A DNA stretch of 5,279 nucleotides from NCBI GenBank assembly GCA_002342165.1, contig DDPM01000179.1, forward strand, positions 11,308 to 16,586, given 5' to 3'. The position numbers and the translations under genes are program-made. This DNA comes from Hylemonella sp. UBA2468. Its GTDB lineage: Bacteria; Pseudomonadota; Gammaproteobacteria; Burkholderiales; Burkholderiaceae_C. Every line of letters begins with the position of its first letter. Within the stretch, counting starts at the first letter, position 1. Below the pieces are notes generated by a model that saw only the letters and a program-made list of their open reading frames with translations, was not told the DNA's origin and ran no database searches. Shown here in pieces: positions 1-5,279 of the stretch.

Positions 1-1112
1 GCGCTCACGCCCACCATCCAGCCCGGGCCCGTGGGCTTGAGTGGGGTGTGCGCTTGGCTCATCAACTGCCCACGTTCGCCCAGTTGCACATTCACGTGCT
101 TGACTCGATAAGTGTCAGCGGTGGGCATAGGCTCCAAAATTTGCAAGTAGGGGGCGGGCTTGTCGGTGCGCACCGCCTCCACGGGCACGGCCAAGGTGGT
201 TTGAGTGGTGGCGCCCACAGTCCCTTCCACATAGAGGCCCTGCCGAAGACCCTCTTGAGGACCTATGTTGGAATCCAACTTCAAGTAGACCAACACGCTT
301 CGGCTACCCGCTTGAGTGCTGGGGTTGATGCGGGTGACTTTGGCCTGAACCGGTTCAGGCAGACCCTCCACCTGTAAACGTGCCAGTTGGCCTATGCGAA
401 CGCCTAAGGCATCGCCGGGGCTCATGGGAGCCTCTACCTCCAAACTGCTCAGGTCCAAAATTTCCAAAATTCGTCCATCCATGGCCACCCGTTCGCCGGG
501 TTGGGCCAAACGTTGCGACACCAGCCCTGAAATGGGGGCTTTCAGTACCGTGTCGGTCAAGTTTTTGCGGGCTACATCCGCCGTGGCCATAGCCGCTTGA
601 AAGGTGGCCTGTGCAGCATTTAAGTTGGCAATGGAAGTGTCTAGCGCGGTTTTGGATATGAAGCCTTGGTCTACCAACGAACGGTTGTTGTCCAGTTGCC
701 GCTGAGCAATGTCTACTTGTGCCTTGGAGGCGTCGGCTTGCTGTAGGGCCTGACGGAGACGGGCCTCGTATTCTTGGGGGTCAATCCGAGCCAATTCTTG
801 GCCCACCCGAACCGAGTTGCCTTCGCGCACGGTCAGGACCTGCAGCTCTCCAGCCACGCGGGCTTTGACCACCGCAGTGTTCATGGCCCGCAAGGAGCCC
901 GTTAAAGGCATGGCGTGTTGCAGGTCTTGAATTTGAATTTGCAACACATCTTGAGCACCAAGCTCTATGAGCGACTCGGCCCTTTGCTTTTGGTTTTGCA
1001 GCAAGTTGCTTTGTTGGGTTTGCCGCGCTTGCAAGGCCTTGAAAATACCGTAACCCAAGCCCGCAACGACTGCAATAGACAGGACCCAAGGGGCCCAACG
1101 TTTGAAATTCAT
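1..1112 (-). CDS. HlyD/MFP-family RND efflux periplasmic adaptor subunit (3' end cut by window edge)
   Basis: This is a membrane-fusion protein that would link an inner-membrane pump (RND or ABC/MacB type) to an outer-membrane channel. Reading back from ATG at 1112-1110, the frame stays open for 370 codons to the left edge, so the C-terminus is missing. Seen in the translation: one N-terminal membrane segment (about residues 6-24, after MNFKRW); a Gln-rich stretch (28-66); a first lipoyl half around 80-111 (VVKARVAGELQVLTVREG, then GQELARIDP); an alpha-hairpin at about 114-187 containing LVDQGFISKTALD; and a second lipoyl half at about 189-220 (LKAPISGLVSQR, QPGERV). Beta-barrel and membrane-proximal strands follow. 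An in-frame TAG four codons upstream of the ATG fixes this as the earliest ATG. No clear Shine-Dalgarno sequence precedes it. The pump gene would be expected off the left edge. Substrate is unknown. The family call is firm; the exact subfamily is not. Confidence 0.93.
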   Translation of the reverse strand, partial: MNFKRWAPWVLSIAVVAGLGYGIFKALQARQTQQSNLLQNQKQRAESLIELGAQDVLQIQIQDLQHAMPLTGSLRAMNTAVVKARVAGELQVLTVREGNSVRVGQELARIDPQEYEARLRQALQQADASKAQVDIAQRQLDNNRSLVDQGFISKTALDTSIANLNAAQATFQAAMATADVARKNLTDTVLKAPISGLVSQRLAQPGERVAMDGRILEILDLSSLEVEAPMSPGDALGVRIGQLARLQVEGLPEPVQAKVTRINPSTQAGSRSVLVYLKLDSNIGPQEGLRQGLYVEGTVGATTQTTLAVPVEAVRTDKPAPYLQILEPMPTADTYRVKHVNVQLGERGQLMSQAHTPLKPTGPGWMVGVS

Positions 1113-1262
1113 GGGGTGGCTGATCTATTGTGGGGGGTAGTTCTGTTAACCAAAGCTTATTGTGAGGTAATTCAAGGTGAGCTGACTTTGTTGTGGATCG
1201 GTGTGGGGTTTTAGTATTTGCTCTATGACTGTATGGGTCTGATAGTATTTGGATTCATTCCT
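1113..1262. promoter_or_regulatory. Divergent intergenic region between the efflux adaptor and msrA
   Basis: These 150 bases separate two genes transcribed away from each other, so promoters for both should lie here. The region is more AT-rich than the flanking genes. On the plus strand, TTGTTG (1188-1193) and TAGTAT (1212-1217), with an 18-base spacer, form a weak sigma-70-like pair ahead of msrA. On the minus strand I see no convincing pair. A 9-base direct repeat (TAGTATTTG) overlaps the proposed -10 element and recurs 31 bases on. No open frame here looks coding. The location of the promoters is inferred from gene orientation; the specific hexamers are low-confidence picks. Confidence 0.45.
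1212..1251 (+). repeat. Short direct repeat TAGTATTTG, two copies
   Basis: TAGTATTTG occurs at 1212-1220 and again at 1243-1251, a 31-base period that is close to three turns of B-DNA, just upstream of the chosen msrA start. The copies are exact. Such spacing would suit two molecules of a regulator binding the same face of the helix, but a 9-mer pair in an AT-rich leader can also arise by chance. No known regulator is recognised. Confidence 0.3.
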
Positions 1263-1817
1263 ATGACTTCAATCCCTAACCTCAACCTTTTAACCTTGGT
1301 GCTTGGCGGCGGCTGCTTTTGGTGCACCGAGGCCGTGTTTAAAGAGGTGCGTGGCGTGTTGGACGTGGAAAGTGGTTACTGCAATGGCCAAGCTGTTAAG
1401 CCCAGCTACGAGCAGGTGTGTACCGGCACCACCGGCCACAACGAAGTGGTGCGCCTGGATTACGACCCTCAAATTGTGAGCACCCGCCAACTTCTGGAAG
1501 TGTTTTTTGGCACGCATGACCCCACTACGCCCAACCGTCAAGGCAATGACGTGGGCACCCAGTACCGCAGCGGGATTTACTTCACCACGCCTGATCAAGC
1601 CCAAGATGCCCACGATGTGGTGGCAGAACTTCAGGCGCAAAAGGTGTTTGGGGCGCCCATCGTCACGGAGGTGCAGGCGCTGTCCAACTATTGGCCAGCC
1701 GAGGACTACCACCAGGATTATTTTGAGCACCACCCCAACCAAGGCTATTGCTCTTATGTGGTGGCTCCCAAAGTGGCCAAGCTGCGACAAAAATTTACCC
1801 CTTTGCTAAAGACCTAA
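1263..1817 (+). CDS. msrA: Peptide-methionine (S)-S-oxide reductase MsrA
   Basis: MsrA reduces the S-epimer of methionine sulfoxide in free or protein-bound methionine, using thioredoxin as electron donor, and repairs oxidative damage. At 184 residues it is of normal length for a single-domain MsrA. Visible signatures are GGGCFWCTEAVF with nucleophile Cys18, PSYEQVCTGTTGHNEVV (47-63), HDPTTPNRQGNDVGTQYRS in the middle, and PAEDYHQDYFEHHPNQGYCSY near the end, where Cys163 is the likely resolving cysteine. Extra cysteines sit at 21, 40 and 53; Cys40 lies in GYCNG, where many members have GYAGG. No signal peptide is evident, so it is probably cytoplasmic. The ATG at 1263 was chosen because family homology begins a few residues later. 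In-frame upstream starts (TTG 1218, ATG 1233) would add a tail without family match. Only a weak GGA (1251-1253) serves as ribosome site. The next gene follows after 23 bases, suggesting cotranscription. Confidence 0.96.
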   Translation: MTSIPNLNLLTLVLGGGCFWCTEAVFKEVRGVLDVESGYCNGQAVKPSYEQVCTGTTGHNEVVRLDYDPQIVSTRQLLEVFFGTHDPTTPNRQGNDVGTQYRSGIYFTTPDQAQDAHDVVAELQAQKVFGAPIVTEVQALSNYWPAEDYHQDYFEHHPNQGYCSYVVAPKVAKLRQKFTPLLKT

Positions 1818-1840
1818 AGTTTGGGTCCTGGCCCGCAGGC

Positions 1841-2275
1841 ATGCAACACACTTCTTTCCCCCCTGTACTAGATCGATTGCGGGCCAATGCAAGGGGTTTA
1901 GGGTCATGCGTGTGGGCACCGGTGTTGGTGTTGGCCTTATGGGCCGCTCAAATGCTGGGTTTGGTGCACCAGACCCAGCATCACTCGGTGCTGCCCGGTG
2001 CTGCATCGGCTGCCACCTCGTCCATAGCCAAGCCCTCGCATGGGGTGCTGGCGCATGTGTTTTCAGCTCATGGTGACTTGAGCGAACGGGTCGATTCAAA
2101 AGATTGCCGCCTTTACGACCAATTGGCACATGCAGATGCATGTGCCGTGGTGCCTTGGGTGTGGCACACCGCACCCAAGCCTCAGCCCTTATTGGCACCC
2201 CCCGAGCAGGTTTGGGTTGCCGACACTTTCACTCACTTTTCAGCACGCGCACCTCCTGCTTCACAACAGGCTTGA
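1841..2275 (+). CDS. Small His-rich membrane-anchored protein, DUF2946-like, unknown function
   Basis: Function is unknown. The 144-residue product has a basic N-terminus (Arg12, 14, 18), then one hydrophobic segment at about 24-42 (VWAPVLVLALWAAQMLGLV) acting as a signal anchor or uncleaved signal peptide. The remainder should be periplasmic. That part has nine histidines (43, 47, 48, 67, 72, 77, 97, 109, 132), two cysteines (89 and 101) in the block DCRLYDQLAHADAC, and a C-terminal ARAPPA. From memory, this plan (hydrophobic start, His cluster, C-R-L-Y-D-Q-L-x-H-x-D block, AR-x-PP ending) recurs in small DUF2946-like proteins next to TonB receptors in Burkholderiales; I could not confirm it by search. 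A metal-related role is inferred from the His/Cys content and the downstream ZnuD-like receptor. The start is uncertain: GTG at 1910, with AGGG (1900-1903) six bases before it, would give 121 residues and remove the basic N-terminus. Confidence 0.72.
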   Translation: MQHTSFPPVLDRLRANARGLGSCVWAPVLVLALWAAQMLGLVHQTQHHSVLPGAASAATSSIAKPSHGVLAHVFSAHGDLSERVDSKDCRLYDQLAHADACAVVPWVWHTAPKPQPLLAPPEQVWVADTFTHFSARAPPASQQA

Positions 2276-2292
2276 TGGTTTAACTCAGTGCT

Positions 2293-2319
2293 AGGGCTTG
2301 CCTTGGCATTGCCCTTTTT
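2293..2319 (+). terminator. Candidate intrinsic terminator or attenuator before the TonB receptor gene
   Basis: AGGGC (2293-2297) pairs with GCCCT (2311-2315). Inside, TGCC and GGCA can pair in part around a small loop, with T/TT mismatches between the two stems. A run of five T (2315-2319) follows at once. This has the form of a Rho-independent terminator, though the outer stem is only 5 bp. It lies 17 bases after the stop of the small membrane-protein gene and 27 bases before the receptor start. It could end the msrA transcript, or act as an attenuator with partial read-through into the receptor gene. Confidence 0.4.
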
Positions 2320-2337
2320 GCTTTGTGAAACACAGTT

Positions 2338-2346
2338 GAGTGAGAG
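2338..2346 (+). promoter_or_regulatory. Ribosome binding site of the TonB receptor, with two possible ATG starts
   Basis: The purine-rich leader GAGTGAGAG sits directly before ATG 2347. The first GAG (2338-2340) is six bases from ATG 2347. The better GAGAG (2342-2346) is six bases from the second in-frame ATG at 2353. Both starts give the same signal peptide apart from two residues, so the mature protein is unchanged. Confidence 0.5.
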
Positions 2347-4413
2347 ATGCGTATGAAATTTGTAAGAAATGTGATGAGGGTTTGGGCGCCTATTTTGAGC
2401 GGTATGGCTATGTGCGGCTCGGCTTTTTCTGAAACCAGAACCCTTGAAGCGGTGACCGTAACCGCCAACCCCTTGGGTGCGACCGATTTGATCGCACCTG
2501 TGATGAGCCTGACCGGCACCGAATTGTTGCTGCGAACCCAGCCCACTTTGGGTGAAACGCTCAGCGGCATGCCCGGGATCAGCAGCACTTACTTTGGACC
2601 CAATGCCAGCCGCCCGGTCATTCGCGGGCTGGACGGCGACCGAGTGCGCGTGCTGCAAAACAGTGGGGCCAGTGGCGATGTGTCCGCACTCAGCTACGAC
2701 CATGCCGTGAGTCTGGAGCCGATGCTGGTGGAGCGCATCGAGGTGCTGCGCGGACCGGCTGCCCTGATGTACGGTGGCAGCGCGGTAGGGGGCGTGGTGA
2801 ACGTGTTGGACAACCGCATTGCCCGCGAGGCCATGTTTGAAGCCCGTGGCGGTGTATTGGGCAAAGCCGAAGCAGGTTTGGCCAGTGGCAACCGCGAACA
2901 AAGTGGGGTGGTTATGGTGGAAACAGGTACCGACCGCTATGCCCTGCATGTGGATGCCATGTCGCGCAACACCCAAGATGTGGCGGTGCCCATAGACCAA
3001 AGTTGCTCCCGTGGCGGCGTGACCACAGTGTCGCGCAGCATCTGCAACTCCGCCAGCCAAAGTTGGGGCGGTGCCTTGGGGGGATCGATGTTTTTTGATC
3101 AGGGCTATCTGGGGGCTTCTTTGTCGACGCAGGGCATGAGCTATGGCACCGTGGCGGAAGATAAAGTGCGCATTGGCATGCAGTCCAGCCGTTTCAGGCT
3201 TGAAGGGGAGTTGAAAGATTTCCGCCACACCAAGTTGGCGGGTGGATGGTTGCAAGGCCTGAAAATGCAGTTCACCCGCAACCAATACCAGCACACTGAA
3301 TTTGAATCGGAAGCACCTAAAACAGTGTTTGATTCGGCGGGTCATGAGTTTCGGTTGGAGGCTCGACACCGCAAAACCGGCGGGTGGGAGGGGGTGTTGG
3401 GCTTGCAATTGGAGTCCAATGATTTTTCTGCGTTGGGGGATGAGGCCTTCATGCCTGTAACCCAAACCCGTTCTCAAGGCCTATTTGTCCATGAGGAATA
3501 CCCCACGCATTGGGGGCGCTGGAGTGCAGGCGCCCGGGTAGAACAGGTCAGCGTGGCGTCTTTGGGACACCCCACCTTGACGAAATTTCAGGCGGTCAGT
3601 CGCAGTTTTACCCCGCAAAGTTACGCTTTGGGTGCATTGTGGCAAGTGGCCCCGAATTGGCAGCTCACCACCAACCTGACTTGGAATGAGCGCGCGCCCA
3701 AAGACTACGAGCTCTTTGCCAATGGCAACCACGTGGCCACCAAAACTATTGAAGTTGGTCAGTCGAATTTGGGTAAGGAGCAATCCAGAAATCTGGACGT
3801 GGGCGCAGCGTGGAAGCGTGGCGCTCATCTGGCTCAGGTGCAGGCTTTTGTGCATGAATTCAGCAACTTTATTTCGCTGGAGTTAAGCGACGCCAGCACC
3901 TCGCCCGCCACCTACACCTTCACCCCAGTTCAGGCCAGACTCACGGGCATGGAAGCCAGCGGCAATTTGCGCTTGCTGGGTTCGAGGCAGGAGGAAGCCT
4001 CTGGACTGTGGACCAGCCAAAGAGGGTCTTTGGATCTTGGGGCGCGTGCAGACATCGTTCGAGCTGACAACACCATGACGGGGCAAGCGCTGCCGCGTGT
4101 AGCTCCCATGCGGATCGGCACACATTTGCGTTGGACCCAAGGCCCATGGAGTTCGCGCTTGGGCGTAGATCAGGTGTCTGCGCAAGACCGGGTGCCCACA
4201 GGCCAGCTGGCGACACCCGGTTATCAGATGTGGAACGCCGCCTTGACCTTCAGGGAAAAAAGAGGGGCCACCCAGTTGCAATGGTTTGCACGTCTGGAAA
4301 ACATGAGCGATGTGCTGGCCTACTCGGCCTCATCCATATTGACCCAAACCGTACCAGGCAAAGCCCCGCTACCCGGGCGCAGCGTGAAGGTGGGCTTGCA
4401 GGTCAGTTTTTAA
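2347..4413 (+). CDS. TonB-dependent outer-membrane receptor, ZnuD-like (probable zinc receptor)
   Basis: This is a 22-strand-type outer-membrane receptor that would import a ligand using energy from TonB-ExbB-ExbD. The 688-residue product starts with a signal peptide, probable cleavage after GSAFS (residue 28), and a TonB-box-like LEAVTVTA (33-40). The plug spans about 45-160, with LSGMPGISSTYFGPNASRP, IRGLDGDRVRVLQN, ALSYDHAV (Asp118-His119), VERIEVLRGPAALMYGG and VGGVVNVLDNRI. The barrel contains ERAPKDYELFANGNHVATKT (449-467, His462) and NLGKEQSRNLDVG, and the protein ends in Phe688. The plug and NHVAT segments closely recall Neisseria ZnuD, whose zinc site, as I recall, uses an Asp-His pair in the plug plus barrel His and Glu; zinc as ligand is therefore an inference. 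A putative outer loop at about 208-240 is bracketed by Cys220 and Cys233 and is not His-rich. Length is normal, with no frameshift. No Fur or Zur box was recognised. Another metal or a metallophore remains possible. Confidence 0.9.
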   Translation: MRMKFVRNVMRVWAPILSGMAMCGSAFSETRTLEAVTVTANPLGATDLIAPVMSLTGTELLLRTQPTLGETLSGMPGISSTYFGPNASRPVIRGLDGDRVRVLQNSGASGDVSALSYDHAVSLEPMLVERIEVLRGPAALMYGGSAVGGVVNVLDNRIAREAMFEARGGVLGKAEAGLASGNREQSGVVMVETGTDRYALHVDAMSRNTQDVAVPIDQSCSRGGVTTVSRSICNSASQSWGGALGGSMFFDQGYLGASLSTQGMSYGTVAEDKVRIGMQSSRFRLEGELKDFRHTKLAGGWLQGLKMQFTRNQYQHTEFESEAPKTVFDSAGHEFRLEARHRKTGGWEGVLGLQLESNDFSALGDEAFMPVTQTRSQGLFVHEEYPTHWGRWSAGARVEQVSVASLGHPTLTKFQAVSRSFTPQSYALGALWQVAPNWQLTTNLTWNERAPKDYELFANGNHVATKTIEVGQSNLGKEQSRNLDVGAAWKRGAHLAQVQAFVHEFSNFISLELSDASTSPATYTFTPVQARLTGMEASGNLRLLGSRQEEASGLWTSQRGSLDLGARADIVRADNTMTGQALPRVAPMRIGTHLRWTQGPWSSRLGVDQVSAQDRVPTGQLATPGYQMWNAALTFREKRGATQLQWFARLENMSDVLAYSASSILTQTVPGKAPLPGRSVKVGLQVSF

Positions 4414-4425
4414 CAATGACTTCAG

Positions 4426-5279
4426 TTAGAAAGACACCATTTGACCTTCGGTCATAGGCACGATTTTGGTTTTGCTGCCTTTCATGGCGGCTTCAAACTC
4501 GGCCAAAGTGCCAGGGGTCAGCGGGTTGGAGTTGTAGTGCATGGGGATGACCATCTTGGGCTTGATCCATGTTTTCATGGCAAAAGCTGCATCCTCAGGC
4601 CCCATGGTGAAGTTGCCGCCAATGGGGGAGAGCACCAGGTCGGGTTTGTAATGTTCGCTGATGAATTTCATGTCACTGAACAACCCTGTGTCGCCCATGT
4701 GCCAAATTTTGAAACCGTTTTCCATTTCAATAATGAAGCCCATGGCCTCGCCTGCAGGGTGAGATTCGTTTTTGCCGGTGGCGGGGTTTTTCCAAACCAA
4801 TAGAGAAGAATGCTCCGCCTGAACCGCTGTGACTTTGATACCAGGGGCAGGGCGCACAGAGCCGGTTTTGTTAAAGCGATGCCCCAGTTCAGGAGGAATT
4901 TCGCCCAGCGTGATCAAGGGGGTCACCATATCAGCGGCGCCATAAAGTTTGATGTTGTTGAGCTTGGCAATAGCAGGCGCGTCGCCAATGTGGTCCACGT
5001 GTGCATGGCTGACCAGCAGCACATCGACTTTGCCCAAAGCGCTGAGGTCGGTTTTATAAGGGGCAGGTGTTTTGGGGCCGCCGCTCAGCCATGGGTCCAC
5101 CACAATAATTTTGCCTCCAGGTGAGGTGATGCGAAAACTTGCTTGGCCAAGCCACAGCAGCTCAGTTTTGCCCGAAGCCGCAGAAGCAGCGGGCGCGGCG
5201 GTTTGGGCTAGAGCTTGTGGGGCGGCCAAGCTCATGAGCGCGGCCGAGCCCAACACACAAAGTGACGCTAAAAGTTGGG
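4426..5279 (-). CDS. Exported UPF0173-type metal-dependent hydrolase, metallo-beta-lactamase fold (5' end cut)
   Basis: This is a metallo-beta-lactamase-fold hydrolase whose substrate is unknown. The frame runs open to the right edge, so the true start lies outside. The visible start of the product (QLLASLCVLG, then AALMSLAAPQALAQ) is the hydrophobic core and cleavage site of a Sec signal peptide, probably cut after ALA. An internal GTG at 5256 would begin inside that signal and is unlikely to be the start. Numbering from that codon: WLGQASFRI (35-43), VDPWLSG (53-59), metal motif HAHVDHIGD (His84, His86, Asp88, His89), EHSS (His149), HMGDTGLF (Asp189), SPIGGNFTMGPEDAA (210-224) and PMHYN (His240). 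All metal ligands expected of a dinuclear site are present. NFTMGPEDA and MGDTGLF are typical of the UPF0173/YtkL-like group. Members I know are mostly cytoplasmic and about 225-240 residues, so the signal peptide with an Ala-rich linker sets this one apart. It converges on the receptor gene and is likely independent of it. Confidence 0.9.
   Translation of the reverse strand, partial: QLLASLCVLGSAALMSLAAPQALAQTAAPAASAASGKTELLWLGQASFRITSPGGKIIVVDPWLSGGPKTPAPYKTDLSALGKVDVLLVSHAHVDHIGDAPAIAKLNNIKLYGAADMVTPLITLGEIPPELGHRFNKTGSVRPAPGIKVTAVQAEHSSLLVWKNPATGKNESHPAGEAMGFIIEMENGFKIWHMGDTGLFSDMKFISEHYKPDLVLSPIGGNFTMGPEDAAFAMKTWIKPKMVIPMHYNSNPLTPGTLAEFEAAMKGSKTKIVPMTEGQMVSF

Noticed and set aside
1290..1790. 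A 166-codon minus-strand open frame opposite msrA
   Set aside because: It is entirely antisense to a well-conserved MsrA and has no family features.
1748..1840. Upstream TTG start for the small membrane protein, overlapping msrA
   Set aside because: It would add 31 residues read out of frame from the conserved msrA end, with no ribosome site. ATG 1841 gives a normal signal-anchor N-terminus.
2324..2334. Small inverted repeat TGTG-AAA-CACA before the receptor, considered as a metal-regulator operator
   Set aside because: The arms are only four bases and do not match the Zur or Fur consensus I know. It is not enough to name a site.
2233..3477. A 414-codon open frame on the minus strand opposite the receptor gene
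   Set aside because: It lies antisense to a clear TonB receptor with full family motifs. Its product is His/Gln/Ala-rich, without recognisable domains or a ribosome site, which fits a codon-bias shadow.
4358..4411. Hairpin GCAA(A)GCCC with GGGCTTGC followed by TTTTT at the end of the receptor gene, considered as a terminator
   Set aside because: The loop is long, one base is bulged, and the T-run starts seven bases after the stem. All of it lies within coding sequence. It does not fit an intrinsic terminator well.
5254..5256. GTG as the start of the exported hydrolase
   Set aside because: The frame continues upstream to the window edge with signal-peptide-like residues (QLLASLCV), so the real start is most likely outside the window.

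Overview
The window looks like a chromosomal piece of a Gram-negative bacterium, most likely a betaproteobacterium of the order Burkholderiales. This is inferred from an outer-membrane TonB-dependent receptor, an RND-type periplasmic adaptor, TTG-rich leucine codon use, moderately high GC, and protein sequences resembling those I know from that group. No tRNA, rRNA, insertion sequence, CRISPR array or phage signature is visible. Both end genes are cut by the window edges.

Layout from left to right. Positions 1-1112 (minus strand) hold most of a HlyD/MFP-family efflux adaptor whose 3' end lies off the left edge. A 150-base divergent intergenic region (1113-1262) follows. On the plus strand there are then three genes: msrA, a methionine sulfoxide reductase (1263-1817); a small His-rich membrane-anchored protein of unknown function (1841-2275), 23 bases after msrA; and a ZnuD-like TonB-dependent outer-membrane receptor (2347-4413), 71 bases further on. 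Converging on the receptor from the right, with 12 bases between stop codons, is a minus-strand gene for a UPF0173-type metallo-beta-lactamase-fold hydrolase (4426-5279). It carries an export signal, and its start lies beyond the right edge.

Functional reading. The receptor keeps the features of the ZnuD zinc-receptor branch, including an Asp-His pair in the plug and an Asn-His-Val-Ala-Thr segment in the barrel, so zinc uptake across the outer membrane is the best guess. The His- and Cys-containing small protein just upstream belongs, as far as I can tell, to a poorly described DUF2946-like type often found before TonB receptors, and the two may form a metal-uptake unit. A hairpin with a T-run between these two genes could terminate or attenuate transcription into the receptor. 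MsrA repairs oxidised methionine. Its link to the metal genes is positional only. The adaptor and the hydrolase are probably separate transcription units.

Most of the window is ordinary core or accessory metabolism. The part most worth attention is the 1841-4413 pair and the sequence between the two genes.
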